Part shown: positions 20,114-32,621 of the stretch, one piece after another | Numbering within the stretch: the stretch's first letter is position 1 | How the letters are laid out: each line of letters begins with the position of its first letter | Assembly: GCA_964036045.1 (NCBI GenBank) | Contig: OZ038387.1 | Location: forward strand, 58,002,427 to 58,066,426 | Direction: 5' to 3' | Length of the DNA stretch: 64,000 bases | Origin: Eutreptiella sp. 'Long Island Sound 2002' | Lineage: Eukaryota > Euglenozoa > Euglenophyceae > Eutreptiales > Eutreptiaceae | Translations under genes and position numbers: made by a program | The notes under the pieces: model-generated | What the model was told of the DNA's origin: nothing | The model's database searches: none | Seen by the model: the letters and a program-made list of their open reading frames with translations, nothing else

Positions 20114-21332
20114 TTAGCTTCGCTTCTTACGCTGGGACATAGTCTCAGCACGGGTTAGGAGCTGACCTTCGTTGTTCTCAGCGAGGTAAGTGCGGAAGAT
20201 GGGGTTGATACTCCCATCTGGTTGTATGAAGGCTGACATAGGTTCCCAGGTCGCCTCGGACAACCCATAGCCATCCCACAGGGTAAGGAATTTCCAGCCC
20301 TGTTTATACTCGTGGCGAGCAATACCTGCAACCACGTAGTAACCATCGACTGCCATCTCATCGGCTGTCATCTCTTCGAGTTCGTCTGCCTCCTCTGGAC
20401 TGGCAGCGTTCTCTAGGTCTATACGTTCAATCTCACTGTCGCTGAGGCGCCACTCATCCCAAGACAAGTCGTCAGGGGAGTGATAGTGCCTCAACTGCTT
20501 AGGTGCACACAGCAGTTCACCACCTAGACGTGGACTGCACCTGACATGGATCCTGGATCCATCTATCCTGATGACACGATAGGGTCCAAAGTAAGGGTCC
20601 TGTAGGCAGTTACGTGGCCAGGAGGGTAGACGTGAATGGTGTACCAAAACAAGGTCACCAACCTTGAAGCTGGCAGGTCGCCGTAGGCGGTTCCGTCGGC
20701 TCTGTTCACGGTCACGAATGTGCCTCAGGTTAGTACCAGCCTGGTTAGCCAGAGACTGCTTGTGTTCCAGCCAATCTCCCACAGGGCTCTTGAAGTCCTC
20801 AGGGAAGGGGGTTTTGAAGAACCAAGCAGGTCGTCCTCCATGGAACAATTCGTCGGGGGTGAAACCCGTAGAAGAGCTCCGCTGTGAGTTCATGGACAGA
20901 ACTGCCCAGGGCACTAGGCATACCCAGTCTTTGGTGCGCTCCTGTTTCATCAGGATTCTTAAGTTTTGCTCCACCACACGGTTCTGTGTCTCACAGAGAG
21001 GGTTAGACGTGTGAGTATAGGGTACACCTGTGGTTACCTCCACGTTGAGGGCATTTAGCACTCGTTTGTACCACCCAGTGTCACTGCGGATGCGTACATC
21101 TTCATCAGAGTGCACCTGCTTAGGTGCTCCATAGGGTTCGAACCATTGTTCGACCAACATTTTTACAGTCTGCTCACCTGTGACTTTCTTATTGCAAGGG
21201 AACACACGGGTGAAGCGAGATAGACCACAGGTGACCACGAGGCAACTATCATAGCCGCCAAAGCGTGGTAGGCCGTGGATGTAGTCCACGTAGAGAAGAG
21301 AGTTAGCACAATAGGGTATGGGTAAGCTGGAG
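20114..21332 (-). pseudogene. pol: G2 pol, integrase core and chromodomain
   Basis: The frame contains the integrase catalytic core: YVDYIHGL with the first Asp, SDEDVRIRSDTGWYKRVL with the second, and the NPLCETQNRVV block with Glu. An SH3-like LVLVHHSRLP segment follows. At about 20360-20220 there is a chromodomain (YYVVAGIARHEYKQGWKFL, then EATWEP) that would bind modified histone tails to direct integration. It is in frame with the upstream RT segment but separated by the 168-bp insertion and its TAG. Stop at 20114. Confidence 0.85.
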
Positions 21333-21500
21333 CTCTGCTACCAGAAAGATGTCCTTGAATTATACCCTAGGTCTTTTGATGTATTCCTGCAGGTTTTGTA
21401 GTTGAAAACCCCAAACCAAAGCAGCAAGTAGAGCAAGGACTGAATGTGGATCGAATCAATGATTGGTTTTGGAATCCAGTGTAACACAGAAGGGCTGGAG
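21333..21500 (-). other. 168-bp insertion of LTR end plus PBS within G2 integrase
   Basis: The insert is the last 155 or so bases of a G2-type LTR followed by GGTAGCAGAG, the first ten bases of the primer-binding site. It sits between two copies of GCTGGAG (21326-21332 and 21494-21500). It splits the integrase frame between RDRGL and LPIPYC. The length of 56 codons preserves phase, but the PBS part supplies an in-frame TAG (TTC TGG TAG). The LTR-PBS junction marks it as a product of reverse transcription, for example a strong-stop DNA or template switch, and not an ordinary LTR remnant. Confidence 0.75.
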
Positions 21501-23221
21501 ATAAGGCCCCTATCCCTACTGTCGCTCTGCTTGCTGGCATGACAGCCACAAGCATCCACAATGGTCTGCATACGCGACCTCAGTTCAGTCAGGGTTAGAC
21601 TAGAGTAGAAACACTCACGGAAGAAGTCCACTGAGCGATTAGCGCCAGTGTGACCAGAACTGAGATGGGACCACTGTAGGCACCCATCTAGTCGTGCCTC
21701 AGGCACAACAATTCGGTCCTCGTAGAAGAGGTACTGATTGTTTTTATACCACTGGTGCCCGTCAATGACACGGGGTTCGAGACCAGTGCTGAGGGTTTGG
21801 AGAATTTCTTCATACTCTGACTGATAGTCGGTTAGACTCCAACCCTCCAGGATTCCAGCAGTGCGCATGGACAGGTGAAGCTGGACATCCATACGCTGGA
21901 AAGCCTCTTTGGCGAGCGCCTCAGAGCTCTCACCAATAAGCGCATCGAAGTTGTTGCGCGATATATAGTCCGACAGTTCATTCTTAATCCCGGGGATATG
22001 ATGCACTGTCAGCCTGAACTGGCTCAGGTAAGTCCACCACCGTTTTAGCTTCGCTTTTTCTGGTGGTGGGCCCTTTTGAAAAGACTTCACAGGCTCCTGG
22101 TCACACAGCCAGACAATAGGGTTAGAACCCAGGAGTCGGGATTGTGACGATAGCACCAACATACCGGCCAGGAGTTCCTGGTCATAGGTGCTGTAGTTGG
22201 AACGCGCTTGGTTCCATTTCCAATTCCAGTGTCCCAGTAGCACCAGTCGCCACTCACTGGTAGGATAGTCATGTTTCAACGAACCATCACGGTTCAGTCC
22301 AGTAGTACGATAATGGCAGTGGGTTAGTTCAGCGGGGTTAAGCTCCTGCCATTGATAGATCGTACCTCCCCCCCCTACATCACTGGCATCAGTGATCAGG
22401 ACTATCTCGCCCTCAGGGCGGGGCACTCCCAGGCAGTTGGAGGAGGCAATCTTCTTCTTCAACTCCTGGAAACACTCTTCCTCTCTGGAGGTGCACCTCC
22501 AGGGAGTAGTTTTCTTGATCAGGTCAGAGAGGGGTGCACAGGAGTAAGTAAAATTGTGGATGTGACGCCGATAGAAATTACAGGCGCCCACAAAACTCCT
22601 CACATCGTGTAGACCCTTCTTAGGGTCATCGCGAATCTGCATGTCCTGTAGGGGCTGCATCTTAGACGCGGCTGGTTTCCACCAGCCATACCCCACGTCG
22701 AAACCCAAATACTCCATCTCCTCTTTCATAAACTCACATTTTCCGAGTTTGATTCGGAGATGGTTTTCTTGACAGACAGTGAAGAATTCACGGAGGAGAA
22801 GGACATGGTCCTCTTTGGTATTAGTACCCAAACTCACGTCGTCGATGTGAGCCTCCATCTCTGCACCCCGAGAAATCAACTCTTGTACTAGAGGCCTGCG
22901 CCTCAGTATGTACAAAATTTTGTTCATACGCTCCTGGAAGAGCGCTGGGGCGTTAGCCACCCCGAAAAGCATAACCTTCCACTTGAAGACACGACCCTTA
23001 GGGGTTATAAAGGCAAGCAGCTCCTGAGCTGCGGCGGTTAGGTCAACCTGCCAGAAACCAGAGCGTTTGTCCATTTTGGTCTTATACCTGCATTTGGCAA
23101 TACGCTCCAGGGTGTTTTCCATGTTAGGAATACTCCCTGAGTGGTTCTGGGTTTTCTTGTTGACCTCACCATAGTCTACAACAAGACGTAGAGCAGTCGA
23201 CACTGGTTTAGCAACAAGGAA
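21501..23221 (-). pseudogene. pol: G2 pol, RT, RNase H and integrase zinc region
   Basis: Read on the - strand: RLVVDYGEVNKKT, SGFWQVDL, GVANAPALFQ, the catalytic HIDD (22849-22838), then an RNase H with ITDAS, YSTYDQELLAG and SDYISRNNF. The integrase N-terminal HHCC region follows, with SSGHTGANRS and CGCHASK. Alignment to G1 is continuous across the TGA just upstream, where G1 has Cys, so this was one pol frame. Confidence 0.88.
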
Positions 23222-25079
23222 TCAGGGGCTGCAGTGATGGGGATAGTCCCCATGTTTATACTCTTCAACGAGGCCAGCATCAATGCATTCTTGGATCTGG
23301 CGCTCGATTTCTTCAACCTGTTCCTGTGGAGCGGGATAGGGACGACGCCTCACTCGCGTCTTTTCAAATTCTGGTTTCAATTTCAGGTCCATCTGGACCA
23401 GTTTTTTACAAGATAGGGGAGGCGGCAAGGCGCCGAACACCTCCTCATAGGTTATAAGCAGTTTCTTCAGGCGGGGGTCAAGGTTAAGACTCTCGACTTT
23501 CTGAAGGAAATCCTCCTCAGCATGGAGGTTGCTTTTTCCATGTTCTTTCTTTTTATGCCGATCAGCAGTTTGGGCAGGTACAGTACCATCGTCCCACTCA
23601 GGGGAACATTGTTGCCCATAGTGTAGAGAATACACTAGAGGTATCTCAGGATCAGGCAGCGTATAGGACTCATCGTCCTCCTCAGACCAGATGGAGTATT
23701 TCCAGGTCTGTTTGAGGTATTGCAGCCGCTCTTGGCGCTCAATACCTTCGGCCTTCAGGTACAACAGCCGTCGGAGTTCTTGAGTGTCATGCTCAGACAA
23801 GGGCATGTTATTAGCAGCAGGCCGTGCCAGAGCATCAGTACTCCGGGCCACGGGTTCACCTGTGTGCACAGGCTGCATGTGTAGCACTGGTTTCCCAACA
23901 GAGGAAGCGGGTTCAGAGGTTGACTCTAGATCTACCTCCTCTAGCAACAACTGGGCCAGGAAAGCACTATGTTTTAGGTCAACACAGCTGGGATCAACAG
24001 AGGGAAGAGTGCTGGCGATCTCAGACAGTTGGTCGTCAGCATCCTCCTTTACAGCTGCAGGCTCCAGAAAGTCATCAGGAGACTCACACCCTGTAAGTGT
24101 GGCAGATAGGTGCTCAGGAGATCGATTTTTGAGATCATAAAGGGTCAGGCCACGATTTTCGGCCATGACCTCTTTTAGTAGCACCTGGTCCAGGTCACAC
24201 AGGGGTACAGGATTGAGAGATCCATCGATGATGGACAGGAAACTGGCCCATTCAGGGGCCTGCATAGCTGTGTCTGAGTCCTCAGGCACATAGATGGGGC
24301 CGTCGGGGAGTTGCACTCTTCCCACGGTCATTAGGTCAAGCACACGGCGCCAGTAAGCATGTTCACCAGAGCAACCCCAGTCAGGGGTGCACATAACAAC
24401 CCTTCCTCCCTCATAAGCGATCTTGGTTAGAACCTTCGCGAGCAGGGAGAAGGGAGGGTTAGCATACGCTAGGCCCATTGCTTTCCAGAAGAAACGGAAA
24501 GCATTGTTCATTTGTTTCGAGCAGTACAACTGCATGATGTGCTGTTGTTGGCTCGCAAACAATTCCACCTGGATCTCATCCAGGTTTACCTGAAGGGCCG
24601 CCAGTCCATTTTCGAAAACATGACGGGCCAGTTGGTAGTTTTCAGTACGATAGTTCGTCTTGGCTGCGTAGCGCAGCCCAGACTCTTTTCGTCCTGACAG
24701 CTCCAAAAGAACGGAGAATAGCCCACTGCCAAAGTTGCAGTGCAAAGAGTAAGGACGCTGTAGGGACAGCATTTTTACCTGGGGGTTTCTTCTTAGAAAG
24801 GCAGTGCCAATGACGATGTCAAAGGCGTCAGTGTCCAACACTCTGCAGTGTTGGGTCACGGTTTCGTCGCCCAGACATATGGTCACATCGACCCCCCCCC
24901 AAGGAATGGATGGTACGCCCATCCCCTACTCTTATGGCCACGGTCTTAGTTTTCCTGAAAGTTTTAAGCAGGCGCCGGGCCACTATGGAAAGTGTTGCAC
25001 CGGTATCAAGCACTGCTCGAAAAACCTGATCCCCGATTTTCACGAGGATCCAGAAAACCAAGTCCTCCTCTTCGGAGCC
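23222..25079 (-). pseudogene. pol: G2 pol, protease and NPPF-type domain
   Basis: The protease (VLDTGATLSIVARR, near 25010) is in one frame until a run of ten C on the + strand (24891-24900), where a one-base slip moves the frame; after it, RVLDTDAFDIVIGT continues the protease. The extra domain follows (about 24640-24330): VELFAS, AYANPPFS at 24466-24443, VLTKIAYEGGRVV and PDWG. The N-P-P-F tetrapeptide is intact here. A long acidic linker leads to the start of RT. A TGA at 23224-23222 replaces a Cys codon present in G1. Confidence 0.85.
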
Positions 25080-27256
25080 GCCCCCCTATTCCTCATCAGG
25101 GAATTTCACATCCACTCCTGCAGCCATGAGGGACTTGGCCATCCAGGCCAAGCGCCTCTTCTTAGAATTATTCCCTCAGGGGTAGCGTTATCCCCTTGGG
25201 GGCGCTTCTGGGGGACACCTGCGACAGGAGCGGGTGTGGCAGCAGGAGTAGGTGTAGCAACGGGCGCTGATGAGCGCCTCTGGGGGTTAGGGGGTCCAGT
25301 TTTGCCACCCCCCTTGCCACCTCCTTTACCTTTATCCCCATTCGGGGGATTTCTGGCGGGCGTCCTCTGGCGCTCCGCCTCCTGACGCTTGAGTTTGTCA
25401 CTCTTGCGTTTCTTGATGTGGCATTCGTCCTCATAGTGACGACGTTTGCCACAGTAACCACAGGTGATGGTACACCTGAAGTGGTCCTGATGGGTCACAG
25501 TTTTGCCATCTTTAGTATGCTGCTGACGTTTCATTTGCAGCATACAGCCACTGCGGAGATCGCAGTCGGAGGCGTGACAAGGTCCCCCCTTGTCATTGAC
25601 AGGTCGGCAGTAAAACAGGGGAGGTGTGCCTGCATCAGTTGGAACCTCGTTCATGGCACGTAGGTTGCCCCTCCCTTTACCACCTCCCTGGTTAGTGTTA
25701 GTGGGATTTTTATGCCCCTTCCCTTCGCCACGTTCGGGGGTAGGGGTACCACCTCGTCCCAAATGCTTCTTGAGGAACTTCTCCATGTGGGAGTCGTTCT
25801 CTCTCTCAAGAGCGAGCTCAATCAAGAGATCCACCAGTGTATCGTACGAGTGGGTCCTGCTCTTCCTCTCAGAGGTGGAGCGGCAATCATCCCACGTACG
25901 CTGGGGGATCTTACTCATGAGCCACAGGTGGGGCTCAGTGGCTCCGTAGGAGCCCACATTCATCCTCGAAAATAAGTACTCCAAATCGCACACATACTCA
26001 GAAATTCGGGCAGCGGATGGAAACTCCGGGAGCATAGGTAGCTCCTTGATCTGTGTGCGTACGCTGAGGTCAGTCTCATAGACGGGAAATGTTTTCTCTA
26101 ACCTCAGGAGTACCTCTGCCCAGGTAGAACAGGTTTTCACAATCTGTTTGACCTGTTTTTGCAGAAATTTCTTTTTGCATGAGCGTTTTAGCAGTGAACA
26201 TTTGGTGGCCACATCCACATGGGATTGGCCAGTCAACAAAAGGAACTCTGCCAATTCTTCTGCCCATTCAGGCAGATTTTTGGGGTCGAACTCCGGCAGT
26301 TCCAGCTGGATGTTCGCCTGGGCAATTGGTCTGCCCGTCTTCCCACCCCCCGGAGTTAGGCCTGATGGCGACACGCTGGCAAGAGGGGCCAGGGCTGACA
26401 GCCCTCTTCTCTCACTCTCTGTGACAGGCACGTCCTGTAGATCCGCCATAGGCACAGTCCTGGCACGGGGGTGAAAGGGGCTGGGGCAGGTGACCTTAGG
26501 CAACAGCCTTGAGACCCTCGATCTCTTGAGATCCTCGGCCAGGGTACTCAGCCCTGGAGAGAGAGAGAGCAACTCAGGCTTGGGTAAGGGTTCTGCAATA
26601 CCCAGTTTAGCCTTAATGGCCTCCGATAAGGCCGTCACATCTGGATCTTCTGATCCAGACAGGAATTTGGCCAGCAACTCGGCCGTTTGATCCAGGGCAC
26701 CGTAGGCTGGCCTTGGATGTGGTTGTTCTTCTACTCGTGTTGGGCCCACTTCGGGCGCCCTTGGGGTTGGATACTCAGGTCTTAGTCGTCTTTGCAGGGA
26801 TGCAGTGGACGGAGGACCAGAGTGTGCGTAGGACCCTAGATCTGTACGTGGTCTGGATCCATGTACAGCCAACGGCTCCTCTCCATCTTCCCCACGGATG
26901 GATTTATAGTACTCCTCATGCATGATGTACTCATCCATCTTCATCTTCAGCTTCTCATATTCCTCAGGTCCTTCAATGGCAGTTGAGGATGAAGCTGGAC
27001 AATTGGATCTTGATACTGAAGCAGCCACACGTCTACGGAGGTGACTGAAGCTGTCTCCACCGTGTGCTGCTAAGGCCTCGGTGGTAAGGCCTTTATTCTC
27101 TTCCGCCATGCTGCGTTCTGGATCTCCTTGGGACCCAGATGCGCCACTGAGATGATGTGGAGCTCGGTGTGGTGGTTCACTCATTGGGTGGACCACGCTG
27201 CCCATTTGTACTTGGACAGTTCGGATAGGCCAGGTCCTGACGCTTGGCGTGGACAT
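25080..27256 (-). pseudogene. gag: G2 gag with zinc knuckle, frameshifted near its 3' end
   Basis: ATG at 27256 gives an open frame to 25106, about 716 codons. It has a Ser/Pro-rich N-terminus, a capsid-like domain at about 26330-25800 matching G1 Gag (LTGQSHVD, KQVKQIV, YETDLSVRTQIKELP), and the zinc knuckle CGYCGKRRHYEDEC near 25460-25420. The last 25 or so residues do not match G1, but a neighbouring frame gives KKRRLAWMAKSLMAAG and ends DEE-stop, matching the G1 Gag end. A one-base indel near 25180 therefore broke the original frame. Confidence 0.88.
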
Positions 27257-27304
27257 GATGGACTTGTTGTTGAGCTTTTGTTCTGCACTTCTTCTCAGGG
27301 ACTG

Positions 27305-27316
27305 TCTCTGCTACCG
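27305..27316 (-). other. G2 primer-binding site
   Basis: On the - strand CGGTAGCAGAGA follows the 5' LTR. It matches TGGTAGCAGAGR except for the first base, which is the last base of the LTR and is T in the 3' LTR. It is complementary to the 3' end of initiator tRNA-Met. Confidence 0.8.
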
Positions 27317-28027
27317 GAAAGATGTCCTTGAATTATGCCCTAGGTCTTTTGATGTATTCCTGCAGGCTTTGTAGTTGAAAACCCCAAACCAAAGCAGCAA
27401 GTAGAGCAAGGACTGAATGTGGATCGAATCAATGATTGGTTTTGGAATCCAGTGTAACACAGGAGGGCTGCAGATAGACAAAGCAGGTATATGCACATAG
27501 GTTCAATCACAAATGGATAATACAAAAGGTTTTATATGAAAATTGGTCAGACTCTAGCCTCAGAGGTTGCAATAGGCACTTCATGTGCACTCTTTTGGGT
27601 GAAATGGTGCTGGTTAGGACTGAGGGGCATAGATGTCAGGACCACACAGAAAATGACTTGGCCAGGCAACTGAATTCAGAAACAGTTACAAAGTAGGACC
27701 ACAATAAGTGGTAGAAACAATTGAGTATAGGGGTCTTGGGGTGGGAGACCACTTAGGCTTAGCCTCCAAGGCCAACAAGCATGAAATGCCTGATTTATTT
27801 TGGTATGACCTCCATGAAGGAAGGTACCTCTGCTCAGTTGAGTGGTAGGGGTGAACTTCATGGGGGGGCTAGGGTCACAACCCTAGTTACTTTGAGAAAG
27901 TGTACTTTAGGCAACAAAAGAGAGATAAAAACACTTAAGTTTGTCTCAGCATCAACAAAGGGTTTTAAGGGGGGCTTAGCCTGGATCAAGCCCTCCAAGA
28001 AAGACATGGCAGTGACTTTTTCTTACT
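27316..28027 (-). repeat. 5' LTR of G2 (712 bp)
   Basis: Full-length match to 16741-17452. On the element strand it starts AGTAAG at 28027, and the outer GCAAG duplication is at 28028-28032. Confidence 0.95.
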
Positions 28028-28032
28028 GCAAG

Positions 28033-30101
28033 CACTAGAGAAGGAGGAGTTCGACTCGGCCATTTCCAAATGGGGGACGGAAGGTCTCAACCGAGATGGA
28101 ACCCTCAAGCACAGCTACCCTGACGACAAGTGGGTCCTAGTACCTCTGGGCCACTGGAACTGGAAGTGGAACCAGGCCAGGGGGAACTACTCCACCTATG
28201 AGCAGGAATTGCTCGCGGGTATGCTGGTGCTATCCTCACAAGCAGGACTGTTGGGGAGTAACCCTGTGGTCTGGCTATGCGACCAAGAACCGGTCCGCAG
28301 TTTCCAGAAGGGTCCCCCACCTGAGAAGGCCAAGCTACGGCGCTGGTGGACCTACCTCAGTCAACTACGGCTGACGGCACACCATATTCAGGGAGTGAGG
28401 AACGAAGGTGCCGACTACATCAGCCGCAACAACTTCGACGCCCTGATTGGTGCCCGGTCTGAAGCGCTGGCTAAGGAGGCGTTCAGCCGTATGGACGTAC
28501 ACCTGGACCTGAACATGACCATGATACGCCCCCTGGATGGACTCCAACAATCGGAGTACCTGAAAGAGTTCGGGGATATCTACAAGCGCCTGGAGAAAAG
28601 CCTTGAACCCCTCCTGGTCAACCAAGACCAGTGGAAGAGGGACAAGAGCTACCTCTGGCACGAGGACGGCATCGTGGTGCCTAGTGACCGAGTCCCAGCG
28701 CTGCTGAAGTGGACCCATGAGTCCAGTGGTCATGTGGGTGCTGACCGTACCCTGAGGCTGTTCAAGCAGTGGTTCCACACTACGTGGACTGACGACCAAC
28801 TGCGGAAAACCCTCCAGCCCATCGTGGACAAGTGCCCGTGCAGGTCCTGTAAACCAGGGGATGTCAGGGACAGAGGTCTCTACTCGACCTTGCCCATCCC
28901 TCACTGTGCTAACAGTGTTCTATACGTGGACTACACGGAGATGCCGAAGTTCGGGGGCCATGACTTCGCCCTCGTGGTAACCTGTGGGTTGACCAGGTTT
29001 ACCAGGGTGTTCCCATGTACCAAGCACATTACCGGAGAGGAGACTATCAAGATACTCCTGGAGGAGTGGTTTTGTGTCTATGGGGCGCCCAAGGAGATCA
29101 ACTCCGATGAGGACGTGCGAGTACGCTCAGATACTGGCTGGTACAAGAGGGTCCTGAGATCCCTCAATGTCCAGGTGTCTACGGGGATTCTCTACTCTCA
29201 CACGAGCAACCCCCTATGTGAGCGACAGATCCGTGTCCTGAAGGAGAAGGTACGGATATGGTGCAAAACTGAGCGCACCAGAGACTGGGTGAGACTACTC
29301 CCCGTCATATCCTTGATGATGAACTCCCAAGAGAGTTCTGCTACTGGCTACTCGACCCATGAGCTATTCCTCGGGCGCCCGGCATGGTTCCTACATGCCC
29401 CCTATCCAGAGGATACCCATTCTTCTGTGGGTGAATGGGTCCAAGAGCAACAAGCGAAGGTGGACAAGGCCAAGGCTATGCTCCAGAGAGTGAGGGAGCG
29501 TCAGTGGAACAAGAAGAACAAGCACCGTGTACCGGCCACCTACCAAGAGGGGGACTGGGTGCTGGTGCACCACAGTCAACTACCCGCCTGGCCACGCTCT
29601 ACGAGCGATGACCCCTACTTCGGGCCGTACAAGATCCTATCTGTGGATGGACACCGTATCACCGTGCGGTGTTCTCCCCGTGTAAGGGGGACCCTGGTGT
29701 GCGCTGGTCAACACCTGAAGCGCTACTATGATCCTGAAGACCTCTGTGGGGAGGAGTGGGAGCTGAACGACGAGGAAATCGCCGCTCTGGACCTACCAGG
29801 GGCAGCCAGCCCTATGGAAGTTGAAGGTGAACTCCCCGACATGAACGCCGAGGAGATGGCCAAGGAGGGCTTCTACCTGGTGAAGTCTGTGCTACGCCAC
29901 CGCTATCGCCAGGGTTGGCGCTTCCTCACCCTCTGGGAAGGGTTTGGAGTCGAAGAGGCCACCTGGGAGCCCTTCTCTGCATTTGTTCTACCTGAGGGAC
30001 GCCTAAACTTAGTTCTGGTTGACTACTTGTCCCAGAACAACCTTGGAGAGTTGCTGAGGCTCGCTGAGACGCTTGCCTCCAAGACTAAAGCTAGGGACTG
30101 A
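28033..30101 (+). CDS. pol: G1 pol, 3' portion: RNase H, integrase, chromodomain
   Basis: Continues G1 pol in phase from 16740. RNase H: YSTYEQELLAG near 28195 and ADYISRNNF near 28415. Integrase: HHCC region (HESSGH...CPCRSC, about 28718-28850), then the catalytic Asp of YVDY (28925), the second in NSDEDVRVRSD (29100), and Glu in NPLCERQ (29210). An SH3-like WVLVHHSQLP segment follows, and a chromodomain at about 29871-30000 (FYLVKSVLRHRYRQGWRFL, then TWEPFSAF). The frame is intact to the stop at 30099-30101. The chromodomain marks this as a chromovirus. Confidence 0.93.
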
Positions 30102-32352
30102 ACCTTACCCTTACCTGCCAAAGCGTATGTGTGAGTGTGCTATTCCTAAGGTCCTGAGAGCAAGCCGCAGAAGTGGTGTCCTAATTATACCCAAGTCTGC
30201 GACCTTGCTAAACCTGGAGGGTTGGCTTATTGATGCCACGGGGTACGCCCCGGGTCTCCCCTCCCCTATGCGCCCAATTTCTGTGCTGGCGCAAAACCTT
30301 TGGGGAATACCCAGCGTACTAATCCAGGTATTGTTTTCCCTACCTATCTGTCTACTACAGGGAGGGGTGGCCAAAAGCTATGAAGGCATGAAAACGCCGT
30401 TTTGCTATGTGGCCAAAACACTGACCTAACCACTGCCACAGCCCACCAACCCTGCTAAAATTGCAGGAAACGGGTGGGACAGTGACACACGCACTACAGG
30501 TCCTACACACCCTACAGTGGCACCATCCTGGTGGGCGAGCACTGGGGCAACTGGCTCAAGCCCCCACTCAGGACTACCACTCCTACACGCACACTCTACT
30601 GGGCGTTGCGAAGGCAAAGGTGTCGTGGGTCCTAACGACCCTCCTGTGAAATGACAAGAGAACACAGCGCTGCTAAGCAACTGTGGCCTAACAGGGGACG
30701 CCACAACGCGTTTCCCCTGCTAGGGCTTGGAGGGAAGGAGTGCTCTCGCGTGCAAGGCGCAGATGTCGATGAAGTCGGACTCCCTGCTCTGCCACAGGCG
30801 GAGCGGAGTTACTTGTTTGTGTGATCTGCGCCCTTGTTTAGCAGGGCATGAAAGGAAAATGTTGCTGCACCAATCACCCTACCTGCCCACCTGTAAAACA
30901 AAGGCAAATGAAAGGGCGTTTGCGGCGGAGGAACCAAGCCACACTCCAGGTATTATACCCTTCTCAGTGTGACCTATAATACAGTGTCCGCAAACACGCT
31001 GGAGGACCAGCTACCCTTGTCAAGCAAGCAAGCTTTAAGGGACTCCTCAGGTTCTCTTAAAGAACGTACCGAGGAGCCCCTGGGTAGCCTAAACAAGGTT
31101 TACCGTGCGCACTTCGCGTGGCCTACCCTTTAATGCGTGTGTGAATGCGCGAGTATGCAACAGTACCGCGGGCAAACCTGCCCATCTGAACGTCAATCAC
31201 GAACTCCACCAGGGGGTGGCCCCGCCTGGGCTTACTCACCTTACCTACCGCTGGAGAGAGAGAGCAAGTGGGGCTCACGCGAAGAACGTTGCTATGCACT
31301 CGTGTGTATGTCTAGTCACCCTGATCTGACCGCTAATCATCTGCAATCTTTCTAATCAATCCCTCTATCGCGTTCTATCTTTGTTAGCGCTGCTACAAGG
31401 CTCGTTCACGGAGACACCAGACGAGCAATGTGTATGCGGCATACGAGACGAACATACCTGTAGTTTATACCTGATTCATTGAAGTCTTTTCGTTCATTTT
31501 CGAATTCTTGAATTTTTGAAGCTTCTATTAGTGTGGGTGGAATCTGTATGTTTATTTATTAATGTGTGTCTCGTCATTTTCAAGACTACGTGAGACATAC
31601 GTTTATAATTCCATTATTTCTCCATTTTCTGGCGCTTCGCTAGGAGCCGCTCCTGCGCGCTGCCATTTTATGCGTATGAATTTCTGGATTTCAAAAATCC
31701 AGAGATGACTATAATTTCTATAAAAATGTGCTTCTGATGCACAATTGGATTCTGCTCAGGTGTGTCGTTTCAGAAAAATTCTAGGCCGTCATTTGACGGA
31801 TTTTGGTGTCGTCGCCTTGTTTTTGCGTGGATTCGTCCATAATTCTCCCATTCCTGCCTCTGCAGATACCCACGCGCAGCCTCGCTGAGTAGGCCGTGTT
31901 CGGGCCGAAACGCAGGTGCCTGGAGAGGCTGAGCAGAACCAAGACCCCACCAAGGGGCAATTTAATTTTTTTGAGACTCCCTTCGCCCTAAGACAGGTCA
32001 CAGGTCGCCAGCAGGTTTACGAGAACCCATTCGACTGTGTATATGGTGTCTTGCGTTGGGTTTGTGTCGACGCTGCGTCTTGGAGGGAGGGATGCATATG
32101 CACATGTTTGGCATGCTCCCATTCTAACCCAACCAAGCCACAGGAGCCCCGGCAGCGCCATGAGCGCTGAGTCTTCTGTAGGATATGTTACAAACAGAGC
32201 AGCAAAAGAGCGCCAGCCATGGTGAGCGCCCATTTTTCAGTGTGAGGGAAACTGTAGATATTTTAAAGTAGATGTGGAAACCAAGGAAAGGCCAAGAAAA
32301 ATTCCCTTTTTCCTAAAATGCGACACTAGTGGCCACCACAGCACAGGGGGGG
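30102..32352 (+). other. G1 3' non-coding region between integrase and 3' LTR
   Basis: About 2.25 kb without convincing coding sequence. Several blocks are shared with the G2 region 17453-20113 (see there). On the - strand, pyrimidine-rich TTTACAG|GTGGG (30900-30889) and CATTTCACAG|GAG (near 30656) correspond to G2 junctions at 18929 and 19200. From about 31350 to 32350 the sequence is AT-richer with no recognised feature. No polypurine tract could be assigned with confidence next to 32353. Confidence 0.6.
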
Positions 32353-32621
32353 AGTAAGGAAAAGTGCTTTTCCATTGCTTTGAGGCATACTCTAGTTGTA
32401 TTAGAGATGCACTGAGCATCCAGGCATTTTTATCTTAGTATTGGTCCAACCAAAAGTGGTGATAACACATTTTGACCTATGGAACCAAACACCCAATCAG
32501 GATATGGAGTGGACCCCTTAATCCCCTTTCAATGTGAAGCTATTCATCTTTTCCCGAGTTGACTGAGCACTGACATACCTAAGGTAGAGCCTATGGATTT
32601 ATCTATGTTTTTCCATGAATT

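Larger units (their letters stand above)
16741..28027 (-). mobile_element. Ty3/gypsy chromovirus G2, inserted in G1 pol, decayed
   Basis: Complete element of 11,287 bp on the - strand: 5' LTR 27316-28027, primer-binding site, gag, pol, a 2.66-kb 3' non-coding region, and 3' LTR 16741-17452. LTRs differ at about ten of 712 positions by eye, similar to G1. Unlike G1, its ORFs are broken by a gag frameshift near 25180, a C10 homopolymer frameshift in protease (24891-24900), a nonsense codon before RT (23222-23224), and a 168-bp insertion with a stop in integrase. It is related to G1 along its whole length but is a different family, because the LTRs share only their termini. Confidence 0.93.

Noticed and set aside
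16741-28027. Three independent copies of a 712-bp dispersed repeat
   Set aside because: Two are the LTRs of G2, shown by the GCAAG duplication and the adjacent primer-binding site; the third is the partial LTR-PBS insertion.
30330-30362. Tiny GT...AG intron in the G1 3' region
   Set aside because: The span of about 33 nt is shorter than typical introns, and the G2 counterpart is too diverged to confirm its absence.
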